A stretch of DNA of 16,285 bases from Clostridia bacterium (GTDB lineage Bacteria > Bacillota_A > Clostridia > Christensenellales > Borkfalkiaceae): the NCBI GenBank assembly GCA_017504735.1, contig JAFVQP010000025.1, positions 1-16,285 of the forward strand, written 5' to 3'. The position numbers and the translations under genes are program-made. How positions within the stretch are numbered: position 1 is the first letter of the stretch; every line of letters starts with the position of its first letter. The notes below the pieces were generated by a model, which was given only the letters and a program-made list of their open reading frames with translations, did no database searches and was not told where the DNA came from. Positions 1-6,005 of the stretch are shown here, in pieces.

Positions 1-1
1 G

Positions 2-190
2 GACGGCGTATATGAAAAACGCTTAAAAAAGGAAGATACGGATATTGTATTCCTTTTCAACAACGGCGAAAAAGACAAAATTTTTGACTTGAAAGGTGAA
101 ATTTTGACCGTGGGCGGCGATTGCGATTTAAGCGGAAATGCTTTACAGGTGCGCGCAAACGGTATGGCGTATGCCGTAATAAAAAAGTGA
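2..190 (+). CDS. 3' end of a gene, possibly a glycoside hydrolase C-terminal domain (partial)
   Basis: An open frame enters the window from the left and ends at TGA 188-190, giving the last 62 residues of a protein. The segment alternates short hydrophobic strands with charged turns (for example DIVFLFNNGEKDKIFDL, then a terminal NGMAYAVIKK). This resembles the small beta-sandwich that closes GH42-type beta-galactosidases and related hydrolases, where an FLLN-like strand is followed by a final strand ending in a hydrophobic V/I. No catalytic residues are present in this piece, so the family assignment is a guess from shape only. No terminator hairpin was seen before the next gene's promoter. 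Confidence 0.5.
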   Translation, partial: DGVYEKRLKKEDTDIVFLFNNGEKDKIFDLKGEILTVGGDCDLSGNALQVRANGMAYAVIKK

Positions 191-207
191 AAATACGCGT
201 TAATTGA

Positions 208-236
208 TTGACATATTTTTTTGAAAGTGTTACTAT
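208..236 (+). promoter_or_regulatory. Sigma-A promoter of the secreted nuclease gene
   Basis: A perfect -35 TTGACA (208-213), a 17-bp spacer and a -10 TACTAT (231-236) precede the nuclease gene. A second TATAAT lies at 251-256 without a well-spaced -35. The Shine-Dalgarno AAGGAG at 259-264 lies 7 nt before the ATG at 272. Confidence 0.8.
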
Positions 237-271
237 GTTGCGTGTGATTATATAATGTAAGGAGTTTACAT

Positions 272-2521
272 ATGAAAAAATTTGCAAAAATCGGCTTAAT
301 TTTCTCGGTGTTTGCGGCGGCGGTAATGCCTGTATTTATGCAAAATAACGTAGAAACGGCATCGGCGGCAACCCTTTGGAAGGGCTCGGCAACGGGCTAC
401 ACCAAGGCGTCCGACGTAAACTACGTTAAGAATGGTAAGTACGTGTTGAACTGGGGTGCGAGAGATGAAGCGTGTACTTTCTTGACGAGCTATGCTACTA
501 ACTTCTATACGGGTAGCTACAGCTACGAACAAATGTCCTTGAATGCGGGCAGCAGCTCGACTAGCTCCGTGCCTAGCAGTGCATTGTATAAGGCGCTCAA
601 CAATATGGTGACGAGTGAACAAACCTACACGACTTCGTACAATGCAACGAGAGATTTGTTCTGTTATACCGACTGTGTAAACAGCAATTCCACCTATATT
701 TCGTCCTTCTATTCGGCAAATAGAATTTCCGGGGAGTGGGATGGCGGTGATACCTGGAACCGTGAACACACCTGGCCGAATAGTAAAGGTGATGCAAATG
801 GACAAGGCGAAAACGATATTATGATGCTTCGTCCCACGGCAAAGAGTGAAAACGGCAGCCGCGGTAACAAGGCTTATGGTGAAAGCGGCAGCTACTACAA
901 CCCGAAATCGGAAGGGCAAAACGTGCAAGGCGACTGCGCTCGTATTATCCTTTACGTATATACCCGTTGGGGCACGCAAAATATGTGGGGCACCGGCGGC
1001 GTTATGGAAAGCAAGGACGTTTTGTTGAAATGGATGCAGGAAGACCCCGTTGATACCTGGGAAATGGGTAGAAACGACGCTACGGAAGCCATTACGGGTA
1101 CGAGAAACGTATATGTTGACTATCCCGAATATGCATGGCTCTTGTTCGGGGAAGAAGTGCCTTCGAATATGGTAACCCCTTCGGGTAAAGCAAGCGGAGG
1201 TACGGCTACGCCTGATATCCCCATAAATCCCAACCCTGACACCCCTGTTGAACCTGACGTTCCCGCAAATCCTACCACGCAAGCGGAAATTGTAGCTGCG
1301 GCATATGCATTGGCTTCTGGGGAAACCTTAGGCTCTTACACGTTGACGGGTAAGATTAACAACGTAAAAGAATATGACAGCGCAAAATATACCATTTGTT
1401 TGACGATTAATGTTGAGGGTAAGGATTTCTACTGTTATTGGATGCGTGATAATGCGAACGGTGACAACGCAAGCCTTGCGGTTGGCGATACGATTACCGT
1501 TACGGGTACGATTAAGAACTACAACGGTACGGTGGAATTTGACAAACCCACTTTGGGTACGGTTGTGAAAGGGGGCAACGGCGGCTCAACGACGCCCGAC
1601 GTTCCTGATACCCCTGTAAATCCCGACCCCAACCCTGACGTTCCTGATACCCCTGTAAATCCCGATCCCAACCCTGACGTTACTCCCGACCCTGTAATTT
1701 CGGGCTTGGAAGAAGGCAATGCTTATGTTGTATCAGCAACCAATGCAAGCGGTTTGTTGTATCTTACGGACAGCATTACGAGTGGACGGTTCGATTGCTC
1801 GACAAGCGCATCCGACGCGGTTTATGTATATGTTGAGAACGTAGAAGGCGGTCAACTTCTTTATATGTTGAACGGTTCAACGAAGAACTATTTTGTGTTT
1901 GAGGATAGCGCAAGCGGTGGTTCTATGACGACGAGTGCGGCTTCTGCGACCATATTTGAATGGAATGCAGCTTTAAAAACGTTAGTTGTTGCGGAAGATG
2001 GTAATAACCGCGCGTTTGGCTCGAAAGCTGACAGTACTTACACCAGCTTCAGCGCATACGACGCAAACAATGCAGATTATGTATGGGGGCAATTTACTTT
2101 GGTAAAAGCCGCACAGCCCGATGTGCCTGATACGCCTGATACCCCTGATATTCCCGATGCTCCTGATACTCCCGACGTACCCGATGCTCCTGATGTGCCT
2201 GGCGAGGAAGAAAGTAAATGCCCTGGGCACAAGTTTAAAGACTGGGAAGTAGTGACCCCTGCGACCGCGGAAAGCGAAGGGTTGGAAGAACGTACCTGCA
2301 AGTTCTGCGGCGCAACGGAAGAACGTACAATCCCTGCATTGACGGAAGAGGACAGCACGGTTGACGGTGAAACTTCCGATACTGCAACGGACAGCGAAAG
2401 CAGTGGTATGCTTGGTGGCTTGACAGCAGGCTGTCAAGCGTCCATCGGCGCGTCCATGGCAGGCATGGCTTTGTTGACGGCAGGTTTTGCACTCTTAAAG
2501 CGTAAAAAAGAAAACGAATAA
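272..2521 (+). CDS. Secreted, anchored multidomain endonuclease I (EndA/NucM-type) protein
   Basis: This 749-residue protein is predicted to be a secreted DNase/RNase of the endonuclease I family (beta-beta-alpha-metal fold). Residues 1-32 form a signal peptide with a likely cut after an A-S-A at about 32. The nuclease domain spans about 50-295. It carries WNREHTWPNS (162-171), in which Glu165 and His166 match the metal ligand and general base of the family, and an RGN-type Asn199 that matches the second metal-side residue. After a Pro/Asp linker comes an OB-fold-like domain (about 335-432), a 13-residue Pro repeat, a beta-rich domain of unknown type (about 475-612), a PD-rich linker (617-644), and a CPGHxFxxW...CKFCG module (650-690) that could bind zinc. 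The tail (711-749) is Gly/Ser-rich with GC at 720-721, then a hydrophobic stretch and KRKK, suggesting cell-surface anchoring. A role in nutrient scavenging from extracellular DNA is inference. The domain calls were made by eye. Confidence 0.88.
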   Translation: MKKFAKIGLIFSVFAAAVMPVFMQNNVETASAATLWKGSATGYTKASDVNYVKNGKYVLNWGARDEACTFLTSYATNFYTGSYSYEQMSLNAGSSSTSSVPSSALYKALNNMVTSEQTYTTSYNATRDLFCYTDCVNSNSTYISSFYSANRISGEWDGGDTWNREHTWPNSKGDANGQGENDIMMLRPTAKSENGSRGNKAYGESGSYYNPKSEGQNVQGDCARIILYVYTRWGTQNMWGTGGVMESKDVLLKWMQEDPVDTWEMGRNDATEAITGTRNVYVDYPEYAWLLFGEEVPSNMVTPSGKASGGTATPDIPINPNPDTPVEPDVPANPTTQAEIVAAAYALASGETLGSYTLTGKINNVKEYDSAKYTICLTINVEGKDFYCYWMRDNANGDNASLAVGDTITVTGTIKNYNGTVEFDKPTLGTVVKGGNGGSTTPDVPDTPVNPDPNPDVPDTPVNPDPNPDVTPDPVISGLEEGNAYVVSATNASGLLYLTDSITSGRFDCSTSASDAVYVYVENVEGGQLLYMLNGSTKNYFVFEDSASGGSMTTSAASATIFEWNAALKTLVVAEDGNNRAFGSKADSTYTSFSAYDANNADYVWGQFTLVKAAQPDVPDTPDTPDIPDAPDTPDVPDAPDVPGEEESKCPGHKFKDWEVVTPATAESEGLEERTCKFCGATEERTIPALTEEDSTVDGETSDTATDSESSGMLGGLTAGCQASIGASMAGMALLTAGFALLKRKKENE
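1598..1675 (+). repeat. Two tandem 39-bp units coding a 13-residue Pro/Asp linker repeat
   Basis: The unit DVPDTPVNPDPNP is coded twice in a row (residues 443-455 and 456-468 of the nuclease protein). The copies differ at one silent site (GAC versus GAT), and a partial third DV follows. This is a recent in-frame duplication of an extended extracellular linker. Confidence 0.85.
2120..2203 (+). repeat. Pro-Asp-rich low-complexity linker repeat
   Basis: Residues 617-644 of the nuclease protein are built from degenerate PDVPDT / PDIPDA / PDTPDV triplets. It is a stiff, acidic linker between the last beta domain and the Cys-containing module, and is prone to length change by slippage. Confidence 0.75.
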
Positions 2522-2527
2522 AAAGGA

Positions 2528-2555
2528 AAAACGGCAGGTGGTAATCTGCCGTTTT
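2528..2555 (+). terminator. Intrinsic terminator after the nuclease gene
   Basis: A perfect 10-bp stem (AAAACGGCAG 2528-2537 with CTGCCGTTTT 2546-2555) closes an 8-nt loop. The T run is short (four T) but lies within the descending arm. It begins 6 nt after the stop codon. Confidence 0.8.
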
Positions 2556-2565
2556 AGTTCATACT

Positions 2566-2904
2566 ATGATACACGAAATGAAGCTAAACGCTGCGCCGTT
2601 TTTGGCTATAAAATCGGGCGGTAAAACGGTGGAAATGCGCTTAAACGATGAAAAGCGCGCCTTGATAAAAGTGGGTGACCAAATTCAATTTTGCCACGCG
2701 GAGAGCGGTGAGAAATTGCTTTGTAACGTAGTGGCATTATACCCGTATAATAACTTTGACGAGCTGTATCGTTGTCACGATAAAATTTCCATAGGATATA
2801 AGGAAAACGAAGTGGCAAATCCTAGCGATATGTTGGCGTATTACCCTGCGGAAAAAATTGCCTATTACGGGGTGCTGGGGATAGGAATTGAGGTGATAAA
2901 ATGA
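2566..2904 (+). CDS. ASCH-domain protein
   Basis: This 112-residue protein opens with MIHEMKLNAAPFLAIKSGGKTVEMRLNDEKR-type sequence. It then has a VGDQIQF strand and ends with YYGVLGIGIEVI, the pattern of a stand-alone ASCH (PUA-like) domain, thought to bind RNA or modified nucleotides. The length fits the family. The start is placed at ATG 2566 because family members begin with this H-E-M-K-L block. There is no clear Shine-Dalgarno, and the start lies only 10 nt after the preceding terminator, which is unusual. Its stop overlaps the start of the next gene by 4 nt. The specific function is unknown. Confidence 0.75.
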   Translation: MIHEMKLNAAPFLAIKSGGKTVEMRLNDEKRALIKVGDQIQFCHAESGEKLLCNVVALYPYNNFDELYRCHDKISIGYKENEVANPSDMLAYYPAEKIAYYGVLGIGIEVIK

Positions 2905-3329
2905 AAAAAGTTTTTGCGGTATTTCTTGTGATGTGCAGTGTATTTTTTGCAGGTTGCTACACGGATAGAACTTCCACGGTTGAGATAACATGCGAGGAGG
3001 TTATTGCGGCGTATGAAGAGGCTGGTTACGGCGTTTTTCACAACGAAACGGACGAGGGAGAAGATGTGGAATATAACTGCTACGTGCGTATAAATGATCC
3101 CGACTCGGACGATTACGCCTATTTCCACTTCTTTGACAGCCACGAAGAGGCGCTTGCTTATTTTGAAGAGGCGCCGTATGCAACCATCGGCGTTGGGTTG
3201 TTTAGCCTGATTTGGGGGCAACCTACGTGGCTTAGAAATAAGACCTATAACCAAATCACGATTGAGTACGACAATGCGGAATTGTATAAACCCTTCCAAA
3301 AACTTTTGAGGGAAAAGTCAAGGGGATAA
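2901..3329 (+). CDS. Small putative lipoprotein of unknown function
   Basis: This 142-residue protein starts with a short lipoprotein signal, MKKVFAVFLVMCSVFFAGC. The lipobox F-A-G-C places the lipidated Cys at residue 19. The mature part is acidic and rich in aromatic residues (DSDDYAYFHFFDSHEEALAYFEEAP), suggesting a small alpha/beta domain on the outside of the membrane. The start codon overlaps the preceding stop as ATGA (2901-2904), and GAGGTGAT just upstream serves as Shine-Dalgarno, so translation is coupled to the ASCH gene. I do not recognise the family. The link with an intracellular ASCH protein may be only shared transcription. Confidence 0.72.
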   Translation: MKKVFAVFLVMCSVFFAGCYTDRTSTVEITCEEVIAAYEEAGYGVFHNETDEGEDVEYNCYVRINDPDSDDYAYFHFFDSHEEALAYFEEAPYATIGVGLFSLIWGQPTWLRNKTYNQITIEYDNAELYKPFQKLLREKSRG

Positions 3330-3396
3330 AGTGGTTGTAAAACGTATTCAACGCGTACCTGCCCCCGTCATTTTACAATTATAGAGGATAAAACAT

Positions 3397-4110
3397 ATGA
3401 TTTTTTATTTAATTCGCCACGGTGATCCCATTTACGATCCCGACAACCTTACACCCTTGGGGCATCAGCAGGCGGCGGCACTTTCTAAGCGGTTATCCTT
3501 GTATGGGATGGACGAAATTTACGCATCCTCGTCCATTCGCGCGCAAATGACAGCTGAACCTACCTGTAAGGTGCTTGGCAAGGAAATGAAAATTTGCGAC
3601 TGGGCGAATGAAAGCTACGCATTTCAAGAAATGGGTGCGCGCCAAGAAGACGGCACGTGGACGTGGTGTTTCAATCTTCCTAAATACGTGGAAAAATTTC
3701 ACGACCCCAAACTGCTTGCGATGGGGCAGGCTTGGTACAATGACCCGTTTTTCAAGGATACGGGCTTGGAGAAGGGGCTTGCTCGTATAAATCGTGAAGC
3801 GGACGATTTTTTTCGTTCGCTCGGCTACGAACATGATAGAGAAAAGGGTTGTTATAAGGTGCTGTTTGAAAACAAAAAGCGTGTGGCGTTGTTTGCGCAC
3901 CAAGGGTTTGGTTTGGCGTTTTTAAGCAGCGTTTTGGATATCCCTTATCCGCTTACTTGCACTCGTTTTGATTTGGGGCATAGCTCAGTGACCGTGATTG
4001 TTTTTGGGGACGAGGGCGAGGTGTACCCAAAGATGTTGCAGATGTCCAACGATTCCCATCTCTACAAGGAAGAAATTTTGACAGGCTACAATCAAGGTAT
4101 CGATATTTAA
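3397..4110 (+). CDS. Histidine phosphatase (phosphoglycerate mutase-like) family protein
   Basis: This 237-residue protein carries the LIRHGD motif at its start (Arg7, His8 as phospho-acceptor), an S-S-I-R-A segment (Arg48), and a second catalytic His168 in ALFAHQGF. These are the hallmark residues of the branch-1 histidine phosphatase superfamily. The central region (about 85-150, Trp- and charge-rich) is longer than in minimal members and may be a substrate cap. ATG 3397 is preceded by AGAGGA (3383-3388) at 8-nt spacing. It lies 67 nt after the lipoprotein gene and ends in a strong terminator. The substrate cannot be told from sequence: a small phosphorylated metabolite is likely, and true glycolytic mutase activity is less likely. 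Confidence 0.82.
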   Translation: MIFYLIRHGDPIYDPDNLTPLGHQQAAALSKRLSLYGMDEIYASSSIRAQMTAEPTCKVLGKEMKICDWANESYAFQEMGARQEDGTWTWCFNLPKYVEKFHDPKLLAMGQAWYNDPFFKDTGLEKGLARINREADDFFRSLGYEHDREKGCYKVLFENKKRVALFAHQGFGLAFLSSVLDIPYPLTCTRFDLGHSSVTVIVFGDEGEVYPKMLQMSNDSHLYKEEILTGYNQGIDI

Positions 4111-4123
4111 ACGAACGAAAATC

Positions 4124-4146
4124 AACCGCCTTCGGGCGGTTTTTTT
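4124..4146 (+). terminator. Intrinsic terminator after the histidine phosphatase gene
   Basis: The stem AACCGCC (4124-4130) pairs with GGCGGTT (4135-4141) around a UUCG tetraloop, followed by a T run to 4146. It is a textbook rho-independent terminator. Confidence 0.92.
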
Positions 4147-4187
4147 GCATTTTCACAAGAAAATTATTTGTAATGGAAATAAAACGC

Positions 4188-4216
4188 TTTACAAGCCTTG
4201 CGCTTTTTTGTATAAT
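4188..4216 (+). promoter_or_regulatory. Sigma-A promoter of the methyltransferase-pseudouridine synthase operon
   Basis: TTTACA (4188-4193), a 17-bp spacer and a perfect TATAAT (4211-4216) make a near-consensus promoter. A second TATAAT occurs at 4224-4229. Confidence 0.8.
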
Positions 4217-4274
4217 AGTAAGGTATAATTGTATTATTATGTCATAATGCGCGTATATGCGCGAAAGGAAGCTT

Positions 4275-5141
4275 ATGAAAATTTCCGAAAATTGGAAGGA
4301 TTATTCCATAATAGCGACGGGTGACGGGTATAAATTGGAAAGATGGAAAGACGTCTATCTTCTCCGTCCCGACCCTCAGGTCATTTGGGCGGCGCAAACC
4401 GATTTATTCGCCTATCCGAAACTCAACGCTTATTACAAGCGTAGTGAAAAGGGCGGCGGTGGTTGGAAGATGTTAAAGCCCTTCCCCGACGAATGGAATA
4501 TCTCCTACGACGAACTCGATATTCAATTTAAAATCAAACCGATGGGCTTTAAACACACGGGCTTGTTCCCTGAACAAGCGGTCAACTGGGAATATATGAC
4601 CAAACTCATCAAAAATGCAGGTCGTCCCATTAAGGTGTTGAATTTGTTTGCTTATACGGGCGGTGCGACGGTGGCTTGCGCCAAAGCAGGCGCGCAGGTA
4701 ACCCACGTGGATGCCGCAAAAGGTATGGTAGAGCGTGCAGGTGAAAACGCAAGGCTGTCGGGCATTGATACGGGTATCCGCTATATCGTGGACGATTGCT
4801 TGAAGTTCGTGCAAAGGGAAATCCGCCGCGGCAACAAATACGACGCGATTATCATGGATCCCCCCTCGTACGGTAGAGGACCCAACGGGGAAATGTGGAA
4901 GATTGAAAACGATTTGTATAAGTTTGTCGAGCTTTGCGCAAACGTGCTTTCCGATAATCCCTTATTCGTGTTGATTAACAGCTATACGACGGGTTTACAA
5001 CCGATGGTATTGAAAAACATTTTACAGCTTACTCTCAAAGGCTTTACGGGTAAAGTAGAGGCATACGAGGTAGGTATTAAAACGGAAGAGGGGATTTCTC
5101 TTCCCTGTGGTGCAGGAGGTATCTTTGTCAATGAATCCTGA
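4275..5141 (+). CDS. Class I SAM-dependent methyltransferase (COG1092/RlmI-like), probable rRNA methyltransferase
   Basis: This 288-residue protein has the SAM-binding motif VLNLFAYTGGATVACAKAGA (121-140), an acidic motif II (VTHVDAAKG), and the catalytic DPPSYGRG (195-202). Together these place it near the RlmI/RlmK/COG1092 methyltransferases, which modify 23S rRNA bases. It lacks the N-terminal PUA domain of RlmI, so the exact target is unknown. I use ATG 4275 because AAAGGA (4264-4269) sits 5 nt before it; an ATG at 4257 would add six residues with no good ribosome site. Its 3' end overlaps the start of an RluA-type pseudouridine synthase by 11 nt, and the two genes likely form one RNA-modification operon. 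Confidence 0.85.
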   Translation: MKISENWKDYSIIATGDGYKLERWKDVYLLRPDPQVIWAAQTDLFAYPKLNAYYKRSEKGGGGWKMLKPFPDEWNISYDELDIQFKIKPMGFKHTGLFPEQAVNWEYMTKLIKNAGRPIKVLNLFAYTGGATVACAKAGAQVTHVDAAKGMVERAGENARLSGIDTGIRYIVDDCLKFVQREIRRGNKYDAIIMDPPSYGRGPNGEMWKIENDLYKFVELCANVLSDNPLFVLINSYTTGLQPMVLKNILQLTLKGFTGKVEAYEVGIKTEEGISLPCGAGGIFVNES

Positions 5142-5871
5142 AGAATTGAAAGAAGTGAATAAAGTGGAAGTCGAAACGGAGTTTAACATTTTATACGAGG
5201 ACAACCATATCATCGTGGTACAAAAGCCGCAGATGGTGGCGTGCTGTCCCGATGAAAGTAAAGACGATAACTTGCTTGACCAAATCAAACGTTATATTAA
5301 GGCGGCATACAATAAGCCTGGTAACGTGTACGTAGGCTTGGTGCATAGACTTGACCGTCCTACGGGCGGTGTAATGGTTTATGCGAAGACTAGCAAGGCG
5401 GCGGCGCGTTTGACGGAAGGCTTGCAAACGGGTGATTTCGAGAAGAAATATCTTGCAGTGCTTTGCGGTACGCCCGATACCGAACGCGGTACGCTTTGCA
5501 ACTATTTGCGTAAAAACACCGTCAATAACTTGGTGTATATTTGTACCCCTAGCGAAGAGGGTGCGAAGTATGCGGAGCTTGATTATCGCGTGGTAGAAGA
5601 TAAGGCAAAATATTCGCTTGTAGAGGTGCGTTTGCACACGGGTAGAACCCATCAAATCCGTGTACAGATGGCAGGGATCTCCCATCCCATTTACGGTGAT
5701 ATGCGTTACGGCGGGCCTTTGGCGCAAAAAGGTAAGCTTGCCCTTTGGGCATACTCGCTTTCCTTCCTGCATCCCATCACGAAGGAACGCTTAAAATTTA
5801 TCGCGTATCCCCCTGAAGCGGATACCCCTTGGAAAGCGTTTGACTTAACAAAAGCGGTGGAAATTAAGTAA
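5131..5871 (+). CDS. RluA-family pseudouridine synthase
   Basis: This 246-residue protein carries the RluA signature HRLDRPTGGVMVYAK (72-86) with catalytic Asp75. It also has the HTGRTHQIRVQMA and HPIYGDMRYGG blocks that close the active site. It isomerises uridine in rRNA or tRNA; the site cannot be predicted. No N-terminal S4 domain is present, so it is the short RluA type. The start is set at ATG 5131 because AGGAGG (5114-5119) lies 11 nt upstream, inside the methyltransferase gene; an in-frame GTG at 5107 lies ahead of that site and is less likely. The 11-nt overlap with the methyltransferase suggests coupled translation. No clear terminator follows. Confidence 0.9.
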   Translation: MNPEELKEVNKVEVETEFNILYEDNHIIVVQKPQMVACCPDESKDDNLLDQIKRYIKAAYNKPGNVYVGLVHRLDRPTGGVMVYAKTSKAAARLTEGLQTGDFEKKYLAVLCGTPDTERGTLCNYLRKNTVNNLVYICTPSEEGAKYAELDYRVVEDKAKYSLVEVRLHTGRTHQIRVQMAGISHPIYGDMRYGGPLAQKGKLALWAYSLSFLHPITKERLKFIAYPPEADTPWKAFDLTKAVEIK

Positions 5872-5912
5872 TTTTTCTATAAAAATCAAAAAACAAACGA
5901 AATTACCTTGAA

Positions 5913-5947
5913 ATGCGTTTGACAAAAGATGCGTTTCAGTGTAAAAT
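5913..5947 (+). promoter_or_regulatory. Sigma-A promoter with flanking direct repeats, upstream of the 809-residue surface protein
   Basis: A perfect TTGACA (5919-5924), a 17-bp spacer and TAAAAT (5942-5947) form the promoter. The octamer ATGCGTTT occurs at 5913-5920 and again at 5929-5936, 16 bp apart. One copy overlaps the -35 and the other lies in the spacer, which is compatible with an operator for a dimeric regulator on one face of the helix. The promoter call is firm; the operator is a guess. Confidence 0.7.
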
Positions 5948-6005
5948 ATATAGGTACGATATTGTAATCATGCAAAAAGTTTATAAAACTAAGAGGCACA
6001 TTTTC

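Noticed and set aside
296..1282. Long minus-strand open frame (328 codons) opposite the nuclease gene
   Set aside because: It lies fully antisense to a well-supported secreted nuclease, has no ribosome site and a composition rich in Arg/Cys/His typical of a shadow frame.
3335..3378. TTGTAAAA/TTTTACAA inverted repeat between the lipoprotein and histidine phosphatase genes
   Set aside because: The arms are short, AT-rich and 28 nt apart with no T run, so neither a terminator nor an operator is supported.
4257..4274. Six-codon earlier start for the SAM methyltransferase
   Set aside because: No ribosome site precedes it, and AAAGGA falls between it and the better start at 4275.
5107..5130. GTG start for the RluA-family gene
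   Set aside because: The AGGAGG lies after this codon and serves ATG 5131.
5913..6005. N-terminal extension of 31 codons for the 809-residue surface protein
   Set aside because: It would start inside the promoter -35 region and would bury the signal peptide. ATG 6006 has a ribosome site and an immediate signal peptide.
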